Of a stretch of DNA of 27,113 nt, positions 8,172 through 14,308 are shown piece by piece. The DNA comes from a virus, in IMG/VR virus record IMGVR_UViG_3300025098_000232, positions 1 to 27,113 of that record, one strand, 5' to 3'. How positions within the stretch are numbered: position 1 is the first letter of the stretch; the number at the start of each line of letters is the position of its first letter. The notes under the pieces are model-generated. The model searched no databases and had not been told where the DNA came from. It was given only the letters and a program-made list of their open reading frames with translations. The position numbers and the translations under genes are program-made.

Positions 8172-9257
8172 TTAGATTTTAAAGGAAAGTCCGTTGCCTC
8201 TCTTCATGAGTGTTCTCACTTGATCAGCAAGCGGGTTTGAAGTTTGCATCGAAGGACTCTGACCTGGTGTCTCTGCAGAAACGTTTGCCGCCTTCTCAAC
8301 CAAGCCTTTCTGACCATCACCGATACCCTGTCTGTAGGCACTTGCCACGATAGAATCAATGTTGTTCAGTACGGCCATGTGAGAGTTGAGCTTGTCAAAA
8401 TCCCAGCTGCCTGCATCGTCGACGTACCCATTAAAGAATTCGTCGATGTATGCGTTGTTTTGCACCAACTCACCTTTTGTCTGATCGTCCAATCCGTAGG
8501 TAAAGCTCCTTCCGCCCCCGAGGTCAAACTCAAGGCCTTCTAGGCTATCTACTTCATCGGACATAACTGACAGCCAGTCCTCGTTGATAAAGGTCTCCTG
8601 TTCTTGATTTCCAGTCTCATCCTGCACAGGCGCCGAGTATTCATTTCGAATACCATCAATGGTGTCCCGTGCACTTTGAGCATCAATCTTCAGCTGAAGC
8701 TGAGACATCTGGATTTCTTGCTCAGAATGTTGATCAGGGTCGAGCTTGTATTTGTTCGACATGAGCATATTGAGCTCCTCGTAAGAAAGGTTCGGATACT
8801 GGTTAGCCATGCTAACGCGGATAGCAGTCTGATCATCCATTTCGGATGGGTTGAGCTGCTGGTATCTAAACCAATCTTCTGGCGCTCTGCCAGTGTCTTC
8901 TACAAAGCGAGCAATAGCTTCGAGTCTTTCATCGACCTTAGCCTGTTCCTGATTGAAGTAATCAAAGGATTCTATGTCCGTACCAAGCCTTTCGCTCATG
9001 TACTGAAGGACTGCACCTTCGATATCATCTTCAGAATAGTCGCTTTCTACCTGATCTGTATCTTGTTGTTCAGGAAACTCCTGAACTTCTTGATTCTGTA
9101 ACGGCGCCGCCTCTGGGTCTACGTAGGGTGTAGACTCTTGCTCCTGTACGGGAGCTTCTTGAGGTTGCGCTTCTTCTTGAGGCTGCTCAGCAGCCATCAT
9201 CGCGTCGGGGGTGTCGAACACCTCGATTCCAGCGATACTGTTGTTATTCTCTTCCAT
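8172..9257 (-). CDS. Capsid assembly scaffold-like protein (361 aa)
   Basis: A 361-residue, strongly acidic protein. The first 75 residues are disordered-looking and rich in Gln, Glu and Pro (QEEAQPQEAPVQEQES). A helical, charged middle follows, and a short basic tail ends VRTLMKRGNGLSFKI. An acidic, Gln/Glu-rich protein with a basic C-terminal helix directly before the major capsid gene is the common layout for scaffold proteins, where the C-terminal helix contacts the capsid protein. I see no serine protease motif, so it does not look like a protease-scaffold fusion. The leader is A/T-rich and has no Shine-Dalgarno sequence. Confidence 0.7.
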   Translation of the reverse strand: MEENNNSIAGIEVFDTPDAMMAAEQPQEEAQPQEAPVQEQESTPYVDPEAAPLQNQEVQEFPEQQDTDQVESDYSEDDIEGAVLQYMSERLGTDIESFDYFNQEQAKVDERLEAIARFVEDTGRAPEDWFRYQQLNPSEMDDQTAIRVSMANQYPNLSYEELNMLMSNKYKLDPDQHSEQEIQMSQLQLKIDAQSARDTIDGIRNEYSAPVQDETGNQEQETFINEDWLSVMSDEVDSLEGLEFDLGGGRSFTYGLDDQTKGELVQNNAYIDEFFNGYVDDAGSWDFDKLNSHMAVLNNIDSIVASAYRQGIGDGQKGLVEKAANVSAETPGQSPSMQTSNPLADQVRTLMKRGNGLSFKI

Positions 9258-9281
9258 TATATTAAATTATTTGATTTTGAT

Positions 9282-9662
9282 TTATCCTGCGTAGGCGAAC
9301 CCAACAAAGCTATTGGAAGCCTTTACGCTGTCAAACCGCCCATAGATTGTTTGGCCAACGATCATTGGAATTGTTCTGGCCTCGGTAGGGATTGACTCAT
9401 AATATCCATCTCCACGAGCTTCTGCAATTTCATCACTAACAAAAGGCTGGGAGGTTTGGGGGTCGATGAGTTTAGCTGCGGCGGTGTCGCTGAGTTCGGT
9501 GGTGTCAGCATAGATAAAGATGCCGCCGCCTGTAACAATAATGTCTCCTGCAACGGAGCACGAAATAGCGAAAAACTTTCCAGACCTGGGTGGTGCCTGA
9601 ACATCCGTGGCATTAGCGTCAATCACATAAATGTTAGACGGTAGTTGATTGTGTAGATTCAT
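9282..9662 (-). CDS. Small structural protein of the capsid unit (126 aa)
   Basis: A 126-residue protein with strand-like segments (NIYVIDANATDVQ, FFAISCSVAGDIIVTGGGIF) and a glycine-rich turn, likely a small beta-sandwich. There is no membrane segment, signal peptide or catalytic motif. It lies 10 bases after the 9673-10077 gene and 24 bases before the scaffold gene, inside the capsid operon. Size and location fit a head-associated or head-completion protein. I do not recognise the family. An overlapping frame of 86 codons at 9362-9622 is a shadow with no support. Confidence 0.5.
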   Translation of the reverse strand: MNLHNQLPSNIYVIDANATDVQAPPRSGKFFAISCSVAGDIIVTGGGIFIYADTTELSDTAAAKLIDPQTSQPFVSDEIAEARGDGYYESIPTEARTIPMIVGQTIYGRFDSVKASNSFVGFAYAG

Positions 9663-9672
9663 ATCTTATTTA

Positions 9673-10077
9673 TTATCCGAGAGTTACAGCCGAGCTATCA
9701 AGGCCAAACACTCCGTATTCAACAATTTGATCTACGTCAGTACCGTAAACCTTCAACGTCTTATCTGTATGTACAGGCAAGAAAGCAAACTCACCGCCCC
9801 CTAGCTTGGCTACAGCAGCGTCAGAGTCGGTGGCGTTATAAACGTAGATGTACTTCTCGCGCTCTGAGTTCATGTTTCTCACGAAAACATAAGCCTGAGT
9901 AGTCTTATCGTCTGCTTTGTAAATAGTAAGGGCGGCAGAATGAGCCGAAGTCTTCAAGACCTTAGCTTTCATGAGGACGCCAGAGTCAGCCTCAACAGAA
10001 GAGTTGTACCCGATATTAAGAACCGAGGACAATATATCTGAAGACTGAACTACGAGTTGAGCCCTAAGAACACCCAT
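9673..10077 (-). CDS. Decoration-like structural protein, relative of the next gene (134 aa)
   Basis: A 134-residue protein ending in VEYGVFGLDSS. It shares a layout with the 10077-10472 product: an opening strand region with SSDILSSVLNIGYN, then a KYIYVYNATDSD segment resembling KIYIKNPSTN, then GGGEFAFLPVHTDKTLKV resembling GDFALIPWQGSYDFK, and a closing I-E-Y strand. The two are probably diverged tandem paralogues. Their starts and stops abut, with the stop of the upstream gene overlapping this ATG by one base. I recall similar small virion proteins in marine phages but no proven function. Head decoration is the likeliest role given its position before scaffold and capsid. Confidence 0.55.
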   Translation of the reverse strand: MGVLRAQLVVQSSDILSSVLNIGYNSSVEADSGVLMKAKVLKTSAHSAALTIYKADDKTTQAYVFVRNMNSEREKYIYVYNATDSDAAVAKLGGGEFAFLPVHTDKTLKVYGTDVDQIVEYGVFGLDSSAVTLG

Positions 10078-10472
10078 TATCCTTCGTGAATAAGGACGTA
10101 CTCAATCTTCATGTTGATGGCAGAGGTTGAGAACTTAAAGTCGTATGATCCCTGCCAAGGGATGAGAGCAAAGTCTCCAGAGTAGAGCCTTCCAATCTCC
10201 TGGCTGCCAGCCTTTAGACTTACGTACTCTGCAGCGTTGGTAGAAGGGTTCTTAATGTAGATCTTGTGAGCCTTGTCGTTGGTGTACGCAGAACCTGCGA
10301 ACAAAACGGCGTCAGTTTGTGCAGAGGCGTAGCTCTGTCTTGCAACACCTGTAGTTTGATCCAGGCCAGTGTTAGTTCCTGCCTTCTTGAACTGAGTGCT
10401 CGTAGAAAGCGCAAGAGTATCAGCAGTAAGGTCTGCACTACTGATATTAAGGGATGCGGTGGTTGTAGCCAT
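10077..10472 (-). CDS. Decoration-like structural protein, first gene of capsid unit (131 aa)
   Basis: A 131-residue protein beginning MATTTASLNISSADLTADTL. The middle holds NDKAHKIYIKNPSTNAAEY and GRLYSGDFALIPWQGSYDFK, and it closes with MKIEYVLIHEG. This alternation of strands and turns is a pattern I recall from small virion proteins of Bacteroidota phages. It is related in layout to the adjacent 9673-10077 product and more distantly to the 25914-26375 product, which also carries K-Y-x-R-I-T-N. It is the first gene after the promoter at 10492 and overlaps the next gene by one base. The exact virion role is not known to me. Confidence 0.55.
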   Translation of the reverse strand: MATTTASLNISSADLTADTLALSTSTQFKKAGTNTGLDQTTGVARQSYASAQTDAVLFAGSAYTNDKAHKIYIKNPSTNAAEYVSLKAGSQEIGRLYSGDFALIPWQGSYDFKFSTSAINMKIEYVLIHEG

Positions 10473-10491
10473 ATTTCTTTTGTTAGTTTGT

Positions 10492-10500
10492 GCAAATATA
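10492..10500 (-). promoter_or_regulatory. TATATTTGC promoter box for the capsid unit
   Basis: Nine bases identical to the other boxes, 19 bases upstream of the ATG at 10472. The leader is A-rich (ACAAACTAACAAAAGAAAT) and has no Shine-Dalgarno sequence. The box begins directly after the stop codon of the upstream gene. No -33 TTTG is evident. Confidence 0.75.
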
Positions 10501-10505
10501 AGTAT

Positions 10506-10754
10506 TTATCGCTTCTTCTTTAGGACGCGATATCTGGACACTCTGCCTTTCTGCCTTTTCTCCTTCCTGGCCCTAGACTTTTCAGCTGGGGTAAGCTCAC
10601 TAGAGGTTACAGGGGTGTCCTTTGATACTCTTTTTGTAGGGCGGAAGGTCCTGTCTCCCTTGGAGTAATCCTTATCTCCAGACAGCGTTCTCCAGTCCTC
10701 TTTAAACCAACGTTTTAGGTTGAGGCCAGCTTTAGTCTTTCTTACTCTTGGCAT
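10506..10754 (-). CDS. Small basic phage protein (82 aa)
   Basis: The frame is open further upstream, but the ATG at 10754, giving MPRVRKTKAGLNLKRWFKED, is the sensible start because it leaves only a 23-base overlap with the previous gene. The product is very basic. Its opening resembles a small protein family I recall in many phages, with an R/K-rich start followed by a W-F-K-E-x-W segment. The rest is a charged, probably disordered tail ending in KKKR. There is no enzyme motif. It is the last of five tiny basic genes in this unit. Nucleic-acid binding or virion packaging is plausible from charge alone. Confidence 0.6.
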   Translation of the reverse strand: MPRVRKTKAGLNLKRWFKEDWRTLSGDKDYSKGDRTFRPTKRVSKDTPVTSSELTPAEKSRARKEKRQKGRVSRYRVLKKKR

Positions 10755-10881
10755 TGCCCCATTTTGATGCGCCCACCTTGCGACACTTAGCCAAAGCTCC
10801 TGAAGCGTAGGCAGAGGGCCATACACTGTAGCGAGCCTTCACCTTGTGGTAGCAAGCGTCTTTGTTTGTCTTCGCCTTCAT
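10732..10881 (-). CDS. Small conserved phage protein, ACYHKVKARY type (49 aa)
   Basis: A 49-codon gene. The core reads DACYHKVKARYSVWPSAYA and then GALAKCRKVGASKWG. I recognise this C-Y-x-K-V-K-x-R-Y, W-P-S-A-Y-A-S-G-A and C-R-K-x-G pattern from many small phage and giant-virus-like proteins. Its function is unknown to me. Two cysteines (C10 and C33) could bind metal or pair. The start overlaps the previous stop as ATGA, which supports translation. The 3' end overlaps the start of the 10506-10754 gene by 23 bases. Confidence 0.72.
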   Translation of the reverse strand: MKAKTNKDACYHKVKARYSVWPSAYASGALAKCRKVGASKWGNAKSKKD

Positions 10882-11069
10882 GACTTAGGATGGTTTGCGA
10901 GTTTAAACTTGGCCTTGGGTACTGCTCCAGGATGGGGCTTATACGCACCAGCCATAAGGAAGTACCTACCTCTCTCTTCCATCCAGTGATATCCTTTAGG
11001 GGGGTCTACAGACACTGTCTTGCTAGACACCTTGAGCTTCCCTCCCTTGTTGTACTTGACGGTATTCAT
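10878..11069 (-). CDS. Small basic protein with N-terminal KGGK tag (63 aa)
   Basis: A 63-residue basic protein opening MNTVKYNKGGKLKVSS, which contains the KGGK motif shared with several other products in this window. After it comes a compact segment with PPKGYHWMEERGRYFLMAG and a basic, proline-containing end. Start and stop both use ATGA overlaps with the neighbouring genes, a strong sign that this small frame is translated. I recall related proteins beginning with a K-Y-x-x-G-G stretch in marine phages but no function. It may be a minor virion component. Confidence 0.7.
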   Translation of the reverse strand: MNTVKYNKGGKLKVSSKTVSVDPPKGYHWMEERGRYFLMAGAYKPHPGAVPKAKFKLANHPKS

Positions 11070-11248
11070 TTTAATACGAGTTGTTCGAGTTTCTTTTGAT
11101 AGTCCTTAAATGACATCTGACCAGCTCGATACTCTTTAAATAGCAGCGCCTTCTCCTTCTTCATAGAAGATTTAGACTGAGGCCCCTTGTGCTTGCCAAG
11201 GTAATTCAGGAGATGCTTTACTCCCGATGGCTTTTTCTTTGTCTTCAT
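11066..11248 (-). CDS. Small lysine-rich protein (60 aa)
   Basis: A 60-residue, strongly basic, probably helical protein beginning MKTKKKPSGVKHLLNYLGKH and ending with a YQKKLEQLVLK helix. It has no cysteines and no membrane segment. The next gene's start overlaps its stop as ATGA, and only one base separates it from the upstream DUF6321-like gene. The family is not known to me. Its place in a run of five tiny basic genes between portal and capsid genes suggests a packaging or internal-virion role, inferred from context only. Confidence 0.6.
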   Translation of the reverse strand: MKTKKKPSGVKHLLNYLGKHKGPQSKSSMKKEKALLFKEYRAGQMSFKDYQKKLEQLVLK

Positions 11249-11249
11249 A

Positions 11250-11543
11250 TCAGCAATTCCACTTTCTAAGGGCCAGAGCCTTGCGTGTAGGCTTGCCGTT
11301 TGGTTTTCTCATTGGACCCTTCATGCCGCTCATACGAGCACAAAAAGACTTTCGCCTTCCAGCAGCCTTGCTGCCTTTCTTGAGTTTCGAAGGCGGCGTA
11401 GTAACGGCTGTCTTGAGCTTGCTGCCTGGGTTGGCCCTTCTGTATGCGGCTACGCCTTTGGCTGTAAGCCCACCAGAGCGACTCTTGTGAACCCCCATCT
11501 TCATCTTGGGCATAACCCCTTTTCTCTTCTTTACCGTAGGCAT
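11250..11543 (-). CDS. DUF6321-like small basic protein (97 aa)
   Basis: A 97-residue basic protein with the sequence pattern GLTAKGVAAYRRANPGSKL, then TPPSKLKKGSKAAGRRKSFC, ARMSGM, and a final RKWNC. I recognise this combination from a widespread phage protein family annotated, as far as I recall, as DUF6321; its function is not established. Two cysteines (in KSFCARM and at the end) are part of the recurring pattern. The ATG is separated from the TATATTTGC box by only three bases, so the transcript is probably leaderless. It is the first gene of the small-basic-protein unit. Confidence 0.8.
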   Translation of the reverse strand: MPTVKKRKGVMPKMKMGVHKSRSGGLTAKGVAAYRRANPGSKLKTAVTTPPSKLKKGSKAAGRRKSFCARMSGMKGPMRKPNGKPTRKALALRKWNC

Positions 11544-11546
11544 ATT

Positions 11547-11555
11547 GCAAATATA
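11547..11555 (-). promoter_or_regulatory. TATATTTGC promoter box, leaderless type
   Basis: The minus strand reads TATATTTGC, then AAT, then the ATG at 11543. Upstream is A/T-rich (TATATATTAAATTTTC). It lies between the stop of the 774-residue gene and the DUF6321-like gene, so it separates the two units. Confidence 0.75.
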
Positions 11556-11561
11556 GAAAAT

Positions 11562-13886
11562 TTAATATATAGAGTAATGGTCGTTCACATTGCCCTGCAC
11601 TCTTTCCAAATCTCCGTCTGAATAATTCCTCCAAATAATAAATTCAGAGTACATACCCGCGTTGAGGTCTGTGGAGTACGCTCTTCCGATGCGACCTATG
11701 TTTGATTTCCTTTCGCCCCCAGATACCCAGCCACTTGAGCCAGAAGAAGAAAGGTTTTGTCCGTTTACATTTAACTTCTTCACCTCCGAATCAACGTACA
11801 AAGCAAAAGAGGCTATTGTATCATGAGTGAAAAAGGGGTCTGGAAGAGCGTAGTTGGTGTTGACGTTTTCGTCAGGAGCGGTGCTCGTTTCGTTCGTATG
11901 TCTAAACCTGTAGCGGGAACTATTGCCTTCGTATGAAAAGAAGTTAAACGACTGAAATGATATACCCCCGAAATACTCTCCTGCGTTATTGTTTGGACTG
12001 GTAAAGTACCCCACATCGCTGTCTTCGTCACTTACATCTGCAACAAAAGAAATCAAGAACCTGTCTGGATTGGCATTCCTTAGAACTACTTCGCTGTCAA
12101 AAGAATAAGATTGGTTGCTTTGTGTTAAATTAAAAATGACCGTGGGGTTTCCTTTGTTGTCTGTTGTTACACCCGTGCCGCTGTTACAAATCCTTGCCTG
12201 TAAAAGGGCGTTAGTTTGCGTTGCGTTGTTAAAGTTACCGCTTTGGTCGTACCAAGTCGTTACAAAGCCATTGGTGCCTTCGCAAAAAGAAGCCAGAGAT
12301 GTTACGTCGAGCTCATTGTTCGCAAACCCAATATCTATTTCCTTATCATCAGACTCTCTTCTAACTCTAATGGCTGCGCCCGCATGAAGAAAACTAAGTT
12401 TACGCAAAGAGTATGCTACTTCTGCCTGATCCCTAATTTCAAGCAATCCATGAAAAAGCGGGTCTATACTTAAATCAACAGCGTTGGAGGCAGAGAAGGG
12501 TATATCAACAGAAACAGAAGTAACAGACGAAGAAAGGTCTATATCTACGTTAGCGTCAGCACGACCCGAGGGTTCGTTAACATTAAACGAAACAAGGTCT
12601 GGCAAATTGGCAACATCGACGGCTTTGCTAGGCCTGGGGGCTATCCTGTACTTTTTATGAATGTCAAGGTGCTCCTCTGTAGTAAGGGCTCTATCGTACA
12701 TACCCCAGGCGTATATATTAGCGCTTCCTGCGCCGCAAACCCTAAGGGTCTCGTCGGCATTCATAGAAATACCCGTCACCCATCGAGGAGAGGTCGAGTT
12801 GAGGATGGAGTCTACTATATCCATCTCTACTACAAACTCTCCGTCTGCATAAACCCTTGCCTTGGGGCCGTCTACTGTAACGGAAAGAACATTTGGGGAC
12901 TGTTCTGTGAGGGGGTGGTAATGAAACCGATTTCCAGGAATATAGGGTGTGTATTCACCAAATTGGAGCTCACCATTTGCGGTGAGGTTGAACCCACCTG
13001 GGGGCGGATAATAATCGAGAAGGGCTTGGTTGTACGAAGAGTCTTCTAGAAAGCTAATCTGGCGAGAACGAACGCTATAGTCTTGGCCCGAGAACTTCGC
13101 AAAACCCAAGACGACGCTTCGGGAAAAGAGGACGGTGGGTATGCCCTCGAAGGGCCTCAAGTCGTAAGCAACGGAGAAAAGGTAATGTCCGCGCAAAGCG
13201 ATACCGCCTTGGCCGCTTCTTGTATTTAAGCCAATTCTTCTTGAGGCACCCAGGATAGTGGGGTCGTCAGGGTCGTCAACTTCATTGTCATAGTCAAGCA
13301 CAGTGCTAGACAAGTAGTCGTCTATGTCTCTATTCTCGAAAACCATAAAAGTAGTATAGGTGCCCGAGTCGTTGCCTGGGGCGTCCCAGCTTAAATACTT
13401 AGCGTTTTCTGTTTCAATATTTGGGTTTATCTTAACAAAGGTACCCGTGTTGTTAGACTCCACATCGAAATCAATTATTGTACCAGAGTCGCTAGCAGGG
13501 CCGCCAACTTGATACGCGCAGTTACTAAAATTTGAGTTGTCAGCGGCAGGGTCAGAATAAAGAATATCTAGCTGCCTGTGTACACAATCATATCCGTTGC
13601 TGCTTAGGTCGAATAAGGTGTTGCCAGACCCAGGGTAACAGGAGGGATTTGAGACGTCAAAAATAAATCTCTCGCTGCCAGTAGGTAAAGACAAAGCCTC
13701 TCTATCTTGAGAGGTGAGCCACCCCCTATTGGAGCTTACGTTTATATCTGCTGATGATGAACTTATACTTAGGTCTACGGTTGATGTCTTTACGTCTCTA
13801 ACATCACCTATGTCAAGAGGGTCTACGTCAACGTTTATTGCCGCAGAGGAAAGATCTACATCTACCGTGTATAAATAAGAACTCAC
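11562..13886 (-). CDS. Two-domain lectin-like fibre protein with arabinofuranosidase-B-like module (774 aa)
   Basis: A 774-residue protein built of two similar halves. Each half opens with an alternating Val/Ile-Asp stretch (residues 7-50 and about 443-475, for example ANVDIDLSSSV). A concanavalin-like domain follows (about 60-415 and 490-774). The second domain carries VAYSLRKLSFLHAGAAIRVR, DIGF and FVTTWYDQSGN, a signature I know from alpha-L-arabinofuranosidase-B-like domains in phage structural proteins. Both halves end with a LamG-like strand and helix (YAWGMYDRALTTEEH; SEFIIWRNYSDGDLE). I infer a head or tail fibre, or a glycan-binding decoration. Catalysis is not shown. It follows the BppU-N-like gene by 12 bases and is the last gene of the portal unit. 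Confidence 0.7.
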   Translation of the reverse strand: MSSYLYTVDVDLSSAAINVDVDPLDIGDVRDVKTSTVDLSISSSSADINVSSNRGWLTSQDREALSLPTGSERFIFDVSNPSCYPGSGNTLFDLSSNGYDCVHRQLDILYSDPAADNSNFSNCAYQVGGPASDSGTIIDFDVESNNTGTFVKINPNIETENAKYLSWDAPGNDSGTYTTFMVFENRDIDDYLSSTVLDYDNEVDDPDDPTILGASRRIGLNTRSGQGGIALRGHYLFSVAYDLRPFEGIPTVLFSRSVVLGFAKFSGQDYSVRSRQISFLEDSSYNQALLDYYPPPGGFNLTANGELQFGEYTPYIPGNRFHYHPLTEQSPNVLSVTVDGPKARVYADGEFVVEMDIVDSILNSTSPRWVTGISMNADETLRVCGAGSANIYAWGMYDRALTTEEHLDIHKKYRIAPRPSKAVDVANLPDLVSFNVNEPSGRADANVDIDLSSSVTSVSVDIPFSASNAVDLSIDPLFHGLLEIRDQAEVAYSLRKLSFLHAGAAIRVRRESDDKEIDIGFANNELDVTSLASFCEGTNGFVTTWYDQSGNFNNATQTNALLQARICNSGTGVTTDNKGNPTVIFNLTQSNQSYSFDSEVVLRNANPDRFLISFVADVSDEDSDVGYFTSPNNNAGEYFGGISFQSFNFFSYEGNSSRYRFRHTNETSTAPDENVNTNYALPDPFFTHDTIASFALYVDSEVKKLNVNGQNLSSSGSSGWVSGGERKSNIGRIGRAYSTDLNAGMYSEFIIWRNYSDGDLERVQGNVNDHYSIY

Positions 13887-13898
13887 CTAAGCCCTATG

Positions 13899-14303
13899 TT
13901 ATGTAGAAGCGTAGTCAGTTACGTCTTCGTTTACCACAAAGCTTCCTTTCACCCATGTCTGAATAGCCCCAGACTTGTCTGCCTGAATGTCGTAAACGTA
14001 GTTTCCGCTAGGCACCAGCTTCATAACACTATCATCAATAGTAACAGCCAAGACCCCGTTGGCCCCTGGAGTTAGGGTAATTTCACCCGCAGAACCAGTA
14101 CCAGAGGTAGAGTCTCCTAAAATAGGGGTGCCAGTATCCTGATCAGAAGACCTAACCTGCATCTGAAATGAAAAAACACTATCAATAGCAATAGGAGCAA
14201 GGTTTGAGCTACTGTCCCTAAAGGTGATGTCAATAGCAAATGTATCACCCTTTCGGCATGTGATGTCTAGCGTCTGTGCAATATCCGTGTTTATACTACT
14301 CAT
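13899..14303 (-). CDS. BppU N-terminal-like structural protein (134 aa)
   Basis: A 134-residue beta-rich protein. The pattern CRKGDTFAIDITFRDSSSN, FSFQMQVRSSDQ, and VPSGNYVYDIQADKSG then WVKGSFVVNEDVT resembles the N-terminal domain of BppU-type baseplate upper proteins (PF10651, by recall), which attach fibres to virions. Here the domain stands alone and is followed 12 bases later by the large lectin-like fibre protein. It may therefore be an adaptor that links that fibre to the capsid or tail. Five bases separate it from the portal gene. The family assignment is from memory. Confidence 0.62.
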   Translation of the reverse strand: MSSINTDIAQTLDITCRKGDTFAIDITFRDSSSNLAPIAIDSVFSFQMQVRSSDQDTGTPILGDSTSGTGSAGEITLTPGANGVLAVTIDDSVMKLVPSGNYVYDIQADKSGAIQTWVKGSFVVNEDVTDYAST

Positions 14304-14308
14304 AGTGT

